NCBI GenBank assembly: GCA_007449985.2
Contig: VIIQ02000827.1
Span: 372,001 to 436,000, forward strand
Source of the DNA: Desmodesmus armatus
Lineage: Eukaryota > Chlorophyta > Chlorophyceae > Sphaeropleales > Scenedesmaceae
DNA length: 64,000 nt
Reading direction: 5' to 3'
Part shown: in pieces, positions 26,340 to 39,081 of the stretch
How positions within the stretch are numbered: position 1 is the stretch's first letter
How the letters are laid out: the number at the start of each line of letters is the position of its first letter
Translations under genes and position numbers: made by a program
The notes under the pieces: generated by a model
Seen by the model: the letters and a program-made list of their open reading frames with translations, nothing else
What the model was told of the DNA's origin: nothing
The model's database searches: none

Positions 26340-26944
26340 CTTGCTGTTGCTGCTCGGTACTGGGCGAGGGTGCCTTGCGACTGGCTGTGATCAAAGGAGC
26401 CAGTGATGATTACAAAAGACCGTTACCAATGAGACTCACAGCTTGCCGGGGCTCTACTGGATGGATCTTGGTCGGTCAGCAATAACCAAATAACATAACA
26501 CACTGTTGCGACACGATCAAGCATCTGCGGGCATTCGAGGGCACACCTGAGCGCTCAGGAAGTACGGTTAACCATCGAGTGGCAATGCAGGCTGAAACCA
26601 AACCAGAGTGACTGTACAGGCATGCGGTGTTCAGATCATCAGTGTTGCTCCCGGAAGCACACAAAGGCGATGGCGTCAGCTACTGCGGCATTCAATGCTG
26701 TTGATCTCAGCTGCAGTTGCAAAGATGTTGAAGCTGTAGGAAGGCAGGGCGCCAGTTTTGCGAGGGGCCTGCTCAGTGACAGGCTGGCACACCAGCAAGC
26801 GAACGTGTTTCAGACGTGCATAAGGACGTGATGGCAGCAATGGGAAGCACATGAAATCTTGGCACCAAAAACGTTACACCTCGCATCAACATCACCAATG
26901 GCAAACCCCAGCGCCAACCACAGTGCAACTGCTGTCCAAGCTGC
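26340..26944. other. Spacer between HEMC and EIF2B2 (tandem, both minus)
   Basis: About 600 bp holding the HEMC upstream region and the EIF2B2 3' UTR. No further exon was recognised. Confidence 0.5.
26874..26878 (-). terminator. TGTAA polyadenylation signal, EIF2B2
   Basis: TGTAA on the minus strand lies about 70 bp after the EIF2B2 stop, a good position for the algal poly(A) signal. Confidence 0.5.
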
Positions 26945-29900
26945 TCAAAGCTTCATCCTGTCTATGAGTTCACTCTCCAAGCTGTAGTCCTCCCGTGAGT
27001 AGTACTCTGCCAGCAGCCTGTACACGTAGGCCGGCGTGTAGCCCCCAGTGTCTGTCACAAACAGGCTGATGAGGTGTGGAGGGATGTAATCATACATGGG
27101 GTTGTGGACCTCCACGCCCAAGCCCTCGGCTGATGAACCCTCCTGACACACAAATGACTCTGCCAGCACGTCAAAGTCCACCACGGTCCCAGGTGACTGG
27201 AAGTCTGCAGGAAAGCATGCAGCATAGAGACAGAGTGTGGGGAGCTTCAGCAGTTGATGGTGCAGCATGCCGGGTAGCTGACATGATCAAGCACATCGAA
27301 TACACTGTTTGAGCTTGTGAGAACAGCAGCAGCTTGACTATTTTTTTTGGCACCAACAGCTTGGCAAGCACCATCTACAGCGCCAACAGCCCTGCAATGC
27401 CCACTTGCACAGCCAGTGGCCGGAGGGTAGGCACCTAGCAACCGTTGCCATTGAATGCAGGTTGCTCACATGACATACGCAACCATGGTTGGCTAAGCAA
27501 GGCAGGACCCCGCAAGGCTGCCACTGACTGTACCACTTCACCACCGCTAAATGTGGTGGGCTCACCGTTGAATGTGACATCAGGGTCATGTGGGAACAGC
27601 GGCGACAGCTTGTGGAGGCCCACCAGCACCACAAACGGCACCGAGTGGCGCTTCGCTGCTAGCGCCACCATGTGGATGCCTGCTGGTGCAATGATGCCCC
27701 CGTTGGCCAGCACAGCATGAGCACCCACCAGCACCTGTGGGTGCAAACAAATTGCAGCACAGCAGATACAGAGAAAAAAGCTGAGCTGCAGCCATGATTC
27801 TGGCATGGCTTTTAGCTAGGCTCTTGGCTGTTATCATGCATATGCAGCAGTCACATGGCAGGATGCTGGGCCACAAACTGAAGGCTCAGCTAACCACGTG
27901 TTGGCCTGCTGTAGTCAGCGGGACATGGTCCTAGAGGCTTGCAGTCAAGTCATGTGCATTGTGCAAATGAGAGCGCAGCCCCTGTGCCTGTTGAGGTCTG
28001 TGTGTGTCACCCCGCTCACCTTGTTGACACGTGCCATCATAGCAAACACTGCGGAGTCTGCGATGAGGGTTGTTTGCACCTTGGCCTGTGACAGCTGGCT
28101 GGCCATGGCATGGCCATCATACCCAGGCCCTGCCTCAGCAACCACCACCTGGGGGCGGGACAGGAAGGGCACACAATAGAAGCACAGTCAATGCAGGACA
28201 AAGCAAACCCTTTGCGCAGACTGGCATGTGTTCTACCAATCATTTGCCTGCATACAAAACGTCTACTGCAAGTCAATGCACAAGCTCTACAGCCTTCCGG
28301 GGCCAGCTCTCTGCTGACGTGACAGTGGGAACATCTGTGTAGACATATGAGCGAATCTCCTCTACTTATCTGGGCCAAGACGTGTCCCATGCAGCTTTAG
28401 CATTGAACACGTCATATGTAGCATCTGCATTCTGTGCTGGTGAGAGCAGTGGTTGCAGGGCCAGCTGTACCGTGTACAGCAATGGATGATCCCCCGCCTG
28501 TCACTCCCACACTGTCATGCTTCTTGTCACACTATAACCTGGTAGTCCAACCCAGAGAGGGGGGGTGTGGGTCCCTCACAAAACAAACCAGGGGGGGGGC
28601 AGTGTGGGTCTGATGAGTCCCACTGTGCATCGTTCAGGTCCTACCTGGAACTCGCGCTTGCGTGAGGCCTCCCTGAGGAACAGCAGCGTGGTGTCAGACA
28701 TGCCATAGGTAAGGATCACCTGCAGGCACAAACATGACGTAAAGTTGTGGTACATGCCTTGTGAGCCTTGGAAATTCACTCACTGATTTCTGTACATCAC
28801 CGCCTCGATACTTGTCAGCAACTGGCTGCAGCCCAGCCGACTGCGTGACGCGTGCTGGCACCATTCCAGCACCAACAGCGCATGTTGCACTCTGAGCTAC
28901 CGAGACACAATCACCTGCTGCCCTTCCAAACCGCTGAGTGCCGCTCATGAAGGCTTGTGCACCGCATCTTGAGCATACCACTTGAACACAGGGTGTGCAT
29001 GAACACACTCTTGAACCCTACGCTAGCCAATCCCTGACGCACACTCAGCTGATCAAACCAACACCGATAACCCACACAGCCACCCTACCCACCTCATTAG
29101 CGTGAATGTGCTCCACAGCCTGCTGCGCAATCTGCTGCTCAATGCCGTCCAGTTCATCAATCAGCTCGTTCAGCAGCTCAATGACGTTATTCTTGCTGCC
29201 CCACTGCGGCGGCTGCTTCTTGCGCCACTTCCCTTTGCCAGCATCCCCTTCGTCAAAGGGGCCGCCGCCTGCTGCTCCTGCTGCTGTTGGGGTGCTGTCC
29301 CCGCTGCCCTGTGGCCGTTTCTGCATGCTGCTGCCTCCTAAGCTGCTGCTGCCAAAGCTGCCAAACATGCCTGCGGGCTCAGCTGGGGCATCCAGCAGGT
29401 TTGATAGGGAGACTGCGCGGCCAAAGGTGCCGCCTCGGACACCACCCCTGAAGGCTTGAGACAGCAGGCCGGGCTGGCATTGGTGCAAGGGACAAGGTGA
29501 CAAGAAGAACAGACAGACAAAAACAACACTGCTCAAACGAACCGCTTGATTGCAACAATTAGAATTGCAGATAGCAACTTGAGATGCCGCCACTGGCCAC
29601 TGCGACCAAGCATGAAGTCTGCCAGGTTGCAAAGTGCTTTGTCTCTCACTGAGTCAGGCCCAGAAGTGTGTACAGTGAGGGTGCACACTGTCTGCCACAA
29701 AATTCGAGAAAGTCAGACAGCCTGCAACTCACCCCTGACTGCGTGTCTGCTGCGTCAGTTGCTGCCACACCCCCTCGGAGTGGCCCAGCTGCTCCTGCTG
29801 CTGCTCCTCACGAATCATGTGCAGCACACGCCGCACAATGTTGCCGATGGCCAGCTCTGCACACAGCAGCATTCACACAGGGTTGAAGCGGCGGCAGCAA

Positions 29901-30507
29901 GATCCTGCACTGGCCTCGGCACCAGCACGGATCTGCCAGCCTGGCAGGCACCACTGCGTTCTATCGCTGCCCACTGCTAGTGCCAGTGGCTGTGTTGTGC
30001 CTGTATGCACCCTGGTGCCTGATGGCAGCATTGAATGACCGCCTGAGCTGCCTTGCAAAGCGCTATACCACGCCCTACTCAACGCTACGTAGAGCAGCAG
30101 GCCCCTGTGAGTGAGGGCTGCTTGTGTAGGGGGTTGCATGCGAAGGGCAGGATCAGCTGGCTGCACATGCCACCTGGGCATGAGGCTGTGTAACCCACCT
30201 GCTGGCTTAGCTGCCTGCAGCTTTGTGCCAACTGTGCGCACATCCTCGATCAAGCTGGCTGAATCAGGATGGCGTTGGGTGGTGATCAGGAGCCGCATCA
30301 CCTCTGCAGTCTTCTTGGCACATGCAAATGAGCCATGGATTTGCCTGCAGCAGTGTGAGTAGGATGTCTGAGACAGGTTTGCTGCTTTGAGGGATGGCAG
30401 CACAGCCGACGCAGGCTGTGATCAGCTTTGGGGCTGGTGACAGGTAGATGAACGCACCTGCGCCGCAGCTGTGTGCAGTACTCTTCAACCAGGTTGCTGA
30501 GGTTCAT
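26945..30507 (-). CDS. EIF2B2: Translation initiation factor eIF2B, beta subunit
   Basis: eIF2B is the cytosolic GDP-GTP exchange factor for eIF2; the beta subunit belongs to its regulatory alpha/beta/delta core. Eight exons on the minus strand join to 435 aa: 30507-30458, 30344-30199, 29856-29733, 29447-29093, 28719-28645, 28148-28020, 27734-27566 and 27204-26945. Family signatures: AEVMRLLITTQR and SLIEDVRTVGTKLQAAKP near the N-terminus, ELAIGNIVRRVLHMIREE, VILTYGMSDTTLLFLREASR, VVVAEAGPGYDGHAMASQLS, IADSAVFAMMARVNKV, VLANGGIIAPAGIHMVALAA, and a C-terminal YDYIPPHLISLFVTDTGGYT. The last of these points to beta rather than alpha or delta. The variable region around 29170-29440 (Gly/Ser-rich, then KKQPPQWGSKNNV) is longer than I would expect. 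The start is the first ATG of exon 1 at 30507. Confidence 0.93.
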
Positions 30508-31073
30508 CCTTGATGATGGAAGTCCCAAGTTACACCGCTTTGCCTGCGTGTGCCAGCAGGCAAAGCTGCACCAGGCTGGTGCGGTCCCCCTCCCTAGAGG
30601 TGCTGCTGCCGCTGCCGCTGGTGATGGTGTGCTAGCAAGGCGGGCAGGTGGGCTGTGCTAACTCGCGCAGTGTGAGTTAACGTGCAGTGACAGAAAACCT
30701 TATGGTGGATTGCTCTACAGACAGACTTTGGTGTCTGGATCAGATTGCACTTGCACTGAAAGAAAATGCAAGCTTCGATGGGTCCTGGAGCCCAGACGCT
30801 TTGTTTCACAGCAAGGTGATCTGGTCACGCTTGCAGCGAGACTCGCAAATCTGCCGTGGGGGCACACTCCACAAAACCTTGTTGTCAGGGGTCGTCACAG
30901 GGTGGTTGCTGCCCAAGGTCAATTCAGCTGCTTGCAAGGCTTCTGTTTCAATCAGACGCCAAGTGAACTTTCCCTGTTGACAGCTACAAGACTTGCACTT
31001 TCCTCCCTCGTTGTTCCATCATTGAGCACGCAGTCTTGGCTGAGCAGCCAATGGCAGGCAGCTGATCAGCAAG
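30508..31073. other. Divergent spacer between EIF2B2 and the protein kinase
   Basis: About 570 bp shared upstream region of two head-to-head genes. No coding exon or defined motif was recognised. Confidence 0.5.
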
Positions 31074-34000
31074 ATGTCTGCCCTTAAAGCCCAAATGGGT
31101 GGGCACATGCAGGCGTCAAGCATGGGTGGGCACATGCAGGCGCCGGGCAGGAGAAGGACTAAGCAGGACGTATGTGATGCGTTCCTGGAGCAGCTACGGG
31201 AGCGGGGAGACATTGATATAGGGGCAGCAGGTTTCATTGAGGGCATATGTCAGCACTTTGAGCGGCTGCCAACGCGTTACGCGTTGGACGTCAACACAGA
31301 CAGCCTAGATGTGCTGTCACACAAAAGGCTGCTGGATGAGGCCAGGCTGGACCCCACAACCGTCTCTTTTGCTGTGAGGTCTGTGGAGGTGCTGCACTCG
31401 AGGTACAGGGAGTCATCAGACAGCCTGCCCTCCCCAGCTTTCCCAGAGGTAGGTGTCCGGGCGTGTGCTGCTGCTGCTGTTGTTGACAGGGGTGGACCAG
31501 GCAAGGCATGCCTGAAGCTGTGCTGATGTGCGTGACTGCTCAAGCAACAACTCAACAGTGTCCTGACAGGCAATGTTCTTTGATTGTTGGTTGCAGCCAT
31601 CACCGCGGCGAGGTATCATGCAGCCAGCAGCACGCAGACAGCCGCTGCCAAAGCCAGCGTTTGGCTCGTCGCCAAACCTCCAGGTGCGCTGGCTCAATCG
31701 CAAGGCCTGGGAGTGGAATGGAGCGGGTACATGCATTCCTTCATGCTGCAGTTGATACAGTACAGGCATCTGTAGGATCAGTGCGGTGTACTTACGCTGC
31801 ATTTGTATGCATTGCAATGCAACAGCCAGCCGTCAACATTGCACCAGCGCATGTGCCTGGCATGGTTCTATAGCATGATTGGTCATAACGCTTTGCTGTG
31901 CTGTGCTGTGCTGTGCGCAGGCGCTTGCACTGGAGTTTGGGGAGCGCACTGATGCCTCGCACGACGGCACCCAAGTAGAGAGTGCGGCAGGGGCAGCAGA
32001 CAGCACGTTCTATGAGATCACCATAGCAACAGTGGACCAGCCAAAGCTGCTCAGCCGCTTGTCGGACGCAATGGTGGGTCTGCACAGCAGCTGAGGGGGA
32101 GGGGGTGGAGCAGATGTACAGATAAACTGCAGTCGTGTGGGTGCCGGTGGGTTGTGAAGGCAGATGCTTGGCCTGCAGCTGGAGGCAGCAAGCAGATCCG
32201 TTGCGTTGGTACTTGTCTGATTCGTACCGTGCTGCAGAGCCTAGTGTCTATGCACAGGCTATGGATCTGGCAGGTCAGCACACAGCAGCAGCCTCCTGCA
32301 TGTGCAGTTGTCGTTTTGCTTTGCAGTTCTCAACCGCACCTTGTTGAGCAGGCTGCAGCTGCATCCCCAGCACCAGCACATGTATGCATTGTGTGTCGCC
32401 CACATGTCGCAGTCCTGGCAGGCTGCACTGCACTGTGTATGGACGCCCACTGTGACGCCTGTATCACTCCTGTGTTGCTGGAATGTACTGCTGCAGGGTG
32501 ACTTGGGGCTGAACATCCGGGAGGCGCACGTGTTCAATACAACTGACGCCTTTGCGCTGGACGTGTTTGTGGTGGACGGCTGGAACAATGACGTGAGTAC
32601 TGCTGCCAGCCTCGTGTGGCCAGGCTGGCACATCATCTCACATGGTGCAGACTCAACGCGGTTTAGACTCAAAGCCACTCACCTTTGCGCAGACTTTACT
32701 TGTGCTGGGCACTGTGCTCTTCTACGATGTCCATGCTGGCCACCCATGTATGTGTTTCGAACCTACAGCCATGGTTGCTGCTGCTGTCATGTGTGTATGC
32801 AGCTGGGCGAAAGCTTGGAGGAGCAGCTAGGGCAGCGCCTGCTGCGCATGCCGCCCCCACCGCAGCTGCCGCCGCGTGTGCGGCAAGGCCAGCAGCACAC
32901 CATAGAGCAGCAGCAGCAGCCCAGCATGTTCCAGTTGCCGTACGAGCTGCCACCGGTCCTGACAGACCCCATGCAGGTGGGCGAGTGACACGTTGGAGCG
33001 GCAGCGGTGGCAGCACGCAGCAGCAGGGGCATCAGTGCGCGAGACTGGGGCGTACCGGGGTGTGGGCACGGGAAGATGCGAAACACTTTGGAGCGCTGGT
33101 GGTGGCTTTTGTGTTTGACAGCGAGCAACAGCAGCGATGGAAGCAGTGAATATTTGTAAGTCAGCAGCAGTAGGGTTGAGGCAGTGCAAATTGTATCGTG
33201 TGGTCAGGACTGCCTGCCCAAGGGCTCACCTGCTGCCTGTTGTGCTGCCCTGCTTGTGTGTTGCCCTGCTTGTGTGCAGCCTTCTGCAGCAAACAACTGG
33301 AACGTGTGCTCTCCCAGCGCAGCAGGCGGCGGCTTAGCAGCACCTGACGACTGGGAGATAGACATATCGCAGCTGCACATCGACAGCAAGGTCAGCACTG
33401 AGTGGGGTGTGAGATGGGCCCCGTGCTGCCAGCAGTAAAAGTGCTCAGCACGGTGTGACTGTACCTACTTGGCATCGTCTGGCCAGCAGCTGCATTGAGC
33501 TGGTGCAAGCAGCGGTTGGCGTGCCAGCAGCAGCTGATCAGCAGCGGGCACGGGAGATGTGCATGTGCATCCCATCGCTGGCCAGGCTTGCACTTCAGCG
33601 CTGACTTTCTGCTTGTGCTCGTTGTGTTGCATGCACGTGTGTGCTGCAGGTGGCAGCTGGCAGCTTCAGCAACCTGTACCGCGGTTACTATTGCGGTCAG
33701 GAGGTGGCGGTGAAGATCCTGAAGGAGCTGCAGGACGATGCCAGCCAGTTCCAGGAGTTCCTGCAGGAGGTCTCCATCATGCGCAAGGTGGGCAACCACT
33801 AGACGGGCAGAGAGGGATACTTCGATGTAAGCGGCCTGTGTCTAGGGGGGGGGGTATGCGGCAATGCTTAGGACAGGTTGCAGCAACCTGAACCCCAGCG
33901 CTGCTCATGCCTGACTGAATGCCACATCGGCCTATCTGCCGGCCTTCATATGCACCTTCATCTGAGTGTTGGGTGGAAACCACTGGCAAGAAAGGGCAGG

Positions 34001-35790
34001 CAGTAGCGCACGGGCGGGTGGAGCTGTTGCTGACACATTGTTGTTGCTGACCCTTGGCGTCCTGGTGCTCTGCAGGTGCGGCACAAGAACGTTGTGCAGT
34101 TCATCGGTGCCTGCACGCGCAAGCCCAACTTGTGCATCGTGTTCGAGTACATGAGCGGCGGCAGCTTGTACGACTACATTCGGCGGGAAGGCCCGTTGAA
34201 GCTTACACAGGTATGGCAGGCCGCAGACAGCTGTGTTTGTTCACTGCATGTTGTGCTCGCTCTGATGTTTCTATCAGCAAAAAGCCACAGGAGTGCAGGG
34301 GAACCATCGTGCATTGCAGTGACCTGGTGGTCACAGAATACAGCAGTGGTTGTTACGTTTGACCTTTGGTGCTGAGCGTCGTCTGTTGGCTCAAAAACCC
34401 TTGACTTTGTCAAAAATGCCTTTGTCGAACATGTCTATGATTTTAATCATTGCTTTATCTCAGCTTTATGCTGTGCGTGCCTGTGGTGCGGTGTGCTCAT
34501 ACAGGTGATGAAGGTGTGTGTGGAGGTGTCGCGCGGCATGGACTACCTGCATCAGCGCAAGATCATCCACAGAGACCTCAAAGCAGCCAACCTCCTGCTG
34601 GATGAAAATGGCACGGTGAGCGTTTGGGTGTGTGGGGCGATGTGTCACACTGGCTGGGTGCACTGCTGGCGCTGCAACACCGCCTCTGCATTGCCGCCCG
34701 CTTTTTCAACATCGCCCGCTCTGTCAACACCGCCCGCTTTGTCAACACCGCCCGCTTTGTCAACACCGCCTCAAGATCAGATGCAGTGCACCATGTAGAA
34801 ACTCAATGACGATGGTGACAGCTGCAGCCACCACAGCAGTCAGCATGCGTGGCCCAGCAGAGAAGCCCCGGCCCCTTAGCATTGCACGTCAAGATGTCAT
34901 GCCAAGATGTGTGCCGACTCTGGCTGTGCTGCTGCTGCTGCCTTGTAGGTCAAGATAGCCGACTTTGGTGTTGCGCGCATGATCGAGACCAGTGGCCACA
35001 TGACAGCAGAGACGGGGACATACAGGTATGTGCAAGCCACCATGCAGCCAGGCGTCCGCGGTACGTTATAATGGTGTCACATGTGGTTTCATTGTCGACA
35101 TGAGCTGCAGGGTTTGGTGGTCAGACTGGGATGCTGCGCAACTAGGAATTGACTGATTGTTGGATCCCCAACTTGTGTGCGTCATGCCGCTGCATCTGTT
35201 GTAGGTGGATGGCACCAGAGGTCATCGAGCACAAGCCATACGATGAGAAGGCGGATGTGTTCAGCTTTGGTGTGGTCATGTGGGAGCTGCTGACCTGCAA
35301 GGTGAGCAGCATGGCCTGGCAGCGTGGTGGCGGCTGGTACACCATTGTGACTGACATCGCAGGATGGCGTGTTTTGAAGGGCAGCTGCTGGTTGTGCTGT
35401 CTGTTGGAGCTGCAGCTGCCATGGCGCACACATCTCTCACACATGTCGCACACCTGTCCTGCTGTTTGTGTGTGCACCCTGCTGCAGATCCCCTACAGCG
35501 ACATGACACCCCTCCAAGCAGCCGTGGGTGTGGTGCAGAAGGGCCTGCGCCCCGCACTGCCGACAAACTGCCCTGCGCAGCTCGCGGCGGTGATGTCGGC
35601 GTGCTGGGATGCCTCGCCCCTGCACCGGCCCAGCTTCAAGGAGCTGACGCCCCAGCTGCAGCTGCTGCTGGATGTGGTGCGGGAGGAGGAGGCGCGCAAG
35701 AGCAGCAGCAAGGGCGGCCTGCTCAGCAAGCTCAACCTGCGCGGTGGCAGTAAGGATGGCGTCACCAGCGCCAGCACGCGGCAGCAGTAG
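31074..35790 (+). CDS. ACT-domain Raf-like protein kinase (STY8/STY17/STY46 type)
   Basis: In land plants this family phosphorylates chloroplast transit peptides in the cytosol. Thirteen exons close exactly to 626 aa: 31074-31448, 31597-31683, 31921-32073, 32497-32592, 32803-32976, 33122-33155, 33290-33390, 33650-33787, 34076-34210, 34505-34615, 34949-35025, 35205-35301 and 35488-35790. An N-terminal helical domain ([14 protein letters not shown]..) precedes an ACT domain at about 180-240 ([27 protein letters not shown]). The kinase starts [20 protein letters not shown]. It has VAVKILK (Lys about 361), [25 protein letters not shown] (Asp about 455), [23 protein letters not shown] and [11 protein letters not shown]. 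The kinase is complete and should be active. Exon 6 is a 34-bp microexon required for phase. Role in plastid import is inferred from the family. Confidence 0.94.
31098..31143 (+). repeat. Short coding duplication in kinase N-terminus
   Basis: GGGTGGGCACATGCAGGCG occurs twice in frame, giving [16 protein letters not shown] near the N-terminus of the kinase. Confidence 0.8.
34695..34770 (+). repeat. Intronic 18-bp tandem repeat
   Basis: The unit GTCAACACCGCCCGCTTT repeats at 34723-34740 (one mismatch), 34741-34758 and partly 34759-34770, with decayed copies upstream. It lies in the intron after kinase exon 10. Confidence 0.85.
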
Positions 35791-38700
35791 GCTGGCTGGC
35801 TCCACCTTGTGGATTCGTCATTGGCGTGAGGTTACGTCGGCATTGTTGATACAGTGGGTGACATGCCATAGGCAGCAGCAAGCGACTGTTGGAGCTTTGC
35901 GCTGCTTCTTCAGTGCTGGCCATCGTGCTGCAGCAGAGCTGTGGGCGCAGTTGGAGTGGCTGGCCGGAGCAGCAGGGAGGACAGGTAGAGCAGTCAGCTA
36001 CCTAGCTTGAGGGTAGGCAGTGCATCAAGGCATCCTTGTAGCGAGCGGTAGAGCAGCTGTGGTGATGGTTTGCTTTTGGCAGTTTGCTGTGTATGGTTGT
36101 GGCCTCAGATGGGGTCCTGTGTGCACGGCAGTGTGCATTTTGGCTCGGGTTCCTCTCCTGCATGTTGCAGCACCAAGGCAGTCGCTGTAGACTTGATTAC
36201 CCGGCGCTGAAAAGAATGTTCAGCACGGGCAGAACCTTGCTGGCCTGGTCGATTCAGCTGCGGCCAGCTGGTTGAGCCGTCATGCTCACTGCCTTGCAGC
36301 CTGTGATCATGGGCTGTCTTGCTCTGTCGCTGTCATACAGATGCAGCTATACGGGCTGTGCTGAGCGCAATACGAGCGACTCAGCATCGGGTCGGGCTTT
36401 ATTGCTGCTGTGTGCCTGATGTGCGTCACGCCAGCACACTGTGCGGCCATGGCTTTCCTGCCTGGCTGATCACGTGCGCCCACCGCAGCGCCCTGCGGCT
36501 GTGGTGGGCTTGTGTCACCATGTTGCTAGGGCCATGCAGACTGGTTTCAGCATCGGCAACCTCCAGCAGCTCCCTCGCTTTTTTTCTGGACGTACAGGTG
36601 CTAGGGGGAGGGGCACATTTGTCTCAAGGGTCATGCACCTTGAGTGCTACTATTGCTGGTTCGACAAGCAAGGGTGTGCTGATGATATTGTGCAGCAGTG
36701 TGTGTGCTTGCGTCAGCGTCCTACAGCTGAGTCAACGTGGTCGGGGTCTGGGACCCCTTGTTGTTTTTGTACCTGAAATCTGTCGGCGCAGTAAGCCCAG
36801 CCACCATTGCGGTTGGGCGATTTTGGACGCGCCTTGGGTTTTTTGCATCATGTGTGCAGCTGGGAAGGGGTAGGGTGGGGTAGCATGGAGGTGGGGTCTG
36901 GTTTTTGTTTTGTGGCCCTGGCTTGACAAGCACTTTGGCATGATCACAGCGCATGAGGTTAGTGCTGGTGCGTTGTTACTGCATTTGCGTCATTCGCTGG
37001 GCGGAAGCACACAAACCTGCGCAACAGGCAGGCTGGTGTGGCTGGAAGCAGCAAGGCCCTGACCTGTGTCTGTGCTTTCCCACGTGCTTGTCATAGTTTG
37101 TGGCCCTTGTGCCCTTGACTTGCGTCAAGCCGTTGTGGGCCTGGCATGGTGCGCCTCATCACGGGGCGACATGATTTTGGAGTCTTCATGCCTCGACTGA
37201 TTGCAGCAGTGTGGGTCACCGGAGTGGTGGTTGCAGGCAGGCACCAAGTGCAGGCGGCGCGCAAGCATCAACGCCAACTTTGAGCGTGCGCGGCAATGGT
37301 GTGTGGCGCCAGCACCTTCCATTGTGACCCTGCGGTGTCATGTGCACCTGCCTGAGGTGTGGCAGCATCAATGCAGCAGCCTTGCTGTGGTAAGGGGTGA
37401 GTTGTGCCTGTTCGTCTTGCGAGCTTGTTCCTTGCGGCATCTGGGGCACTCAGGGCAAGGTGCTTGCAACAGTTGCTACATGCACAATGCAGCAGGTGCT
37501 GTTTGTTGCCTTGTTGTGGAAGATGCATGCTGCACATTGTTGTTTACCTCGTCGCCACTCACTGCTGACTTATCACAACGCCCTCGGGTGTTATGGATGC
37601 CATGCGCAGCGCTCGACAATCGCCACACAACGTTTTCACACAAATTGGTGATTGTGGCAACGCGTGTGGGTGCGCCTTCTGCGCACATACGTATGCCATG
37701 ACATGGGTTGGCAGCCTGTGCGGCTGTTATCTGCTTGGGTGTCAGCTGAGCGGTTGGGTTTGCTGCGTGTGTATGCTGGACCCCGGCAGGCACTGCAGGA
37801 ATAGCTGCATAGGACCTGTCGCGGAGGCAGGCAGTTGACGCGTATGCAATCAAGCACAGTTCCACAAATAGTACATGTCGAGTGCTTAGTACTTTTGTAA
37901 AAGCTTTGGCGCGTCTGTTGACGGCTGCGGTGGCATTCACCGCCTCAGCAACAGCCTGGCAGCTGTTGCCTGTGGGGCAAGCTGTGGTTGGCGCCTGTGG
38001 GGCAAGCTGTGGTGGGCGCCGCGAATGCTGTCGGAGGTGTCATGATCTTGTTTTGGGTCTCCAGCAGCCGCAGTGCTGCTGAGAGTCCTCTAGCATGGTA
38101 TTGTGCATTGCCGACCAGGCCCTTCACATTAGTATACGCGGAAATGAAATTGGCGTGTATGGAGGCATGTGCACATGCCCAGACGGGAGGGACTGTCACA
38201 CACACGCCCCCAGTGGGGAGCGGTGTGGTGCTTTGGTTGTCATGAAGTGTTTGGATAGCTCTTGGTTGCACACAGTCCGTGCACTTTAGTGTGCATGGGC
38301 CATGTCCAGACGTGTACAGACGAAGGGTTGGCAGTGTGAGCGGCGTACTTCCACCTGCCTTTGTGGGTGCATGCAGCACCTGCTGCTGCTGCTTTCGTGT
38401 GTGCAGGCTGGGCTCTTTGTTTTCCAGCAGATCTCGTGTCCTGGCATTGTTTCTTGCACCCCTAGTGGCTTTTTTGGCTGCTGCTACAGTCTGTACAGGG
38501 ATGCACCCCATCCGTGCAGTTGTGCAGCAGCTGTAGTGCTTCAGGTGGCTGGTAACCCTCTGGACCATCAGTGCTTGTTTCTAGCCAACATCCCTTAGAC
38601 CAGGTGGTTGCGGAAGAGACGCCAGCCGCTGAGCAGAGCTAGCCTGTGTGCAATCTGTGGACAGTATGAAGCATGAACATCCCACAGGGGCACAAGGTGC

Positions 38701-39081
38701 AGCACACGCAGATGCTGCAGCGGCAGCAACAGGGGCAGATCATTTTCCAACATCGACATCTTCCGCATAACTTTTCAGTTGACACCTTCCAGATGACACC
38801 TTCCACATCTTCTGGAAGTCCTGTTCTTCGTGAATCAGATTTTGCTGTTTGCCTTGGGCTTACGATTGGATTTCTGACCAGGCAGACCACATTGAGGGCG
38901 GAGGCAAGACCTCCTGACCGGACAAAACCTCGGGGCTTGCTATGCGGTGCGACAGCACTGTGGCTGGACGCTAAAAGTGTCGCGTTTTCTACCTTGAACA
39001 AACGGCTGTCAGTCACAGGAAGTTGGCGACTCTGCGTGAAGCCCGGAGTCCATAGCTGAGTCACCCGGTCAGATCATCACA
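35791..39081. other. Long gene-poor stretch between kinase and EF-hand gene
   Basis: About 3.3 kb. Several open frames of 100-185 codons occur, but none has matching splice partners, a family motif or a plausible composition, so I annotate none. A short duplication (GGCGCCTGTGGGGCAAGCTG type) occurs near 37970-38020. A small or non-coding gene could be missed here. Confidence 0.45.

Noticed and set aside
36319..36873. 184-codon open frame as a possible gene
   Set aside because: Composition is Cys/Leu/Ser-rich without a recognisable pattern, there are no splice partners, and overlapping frames are equally open.
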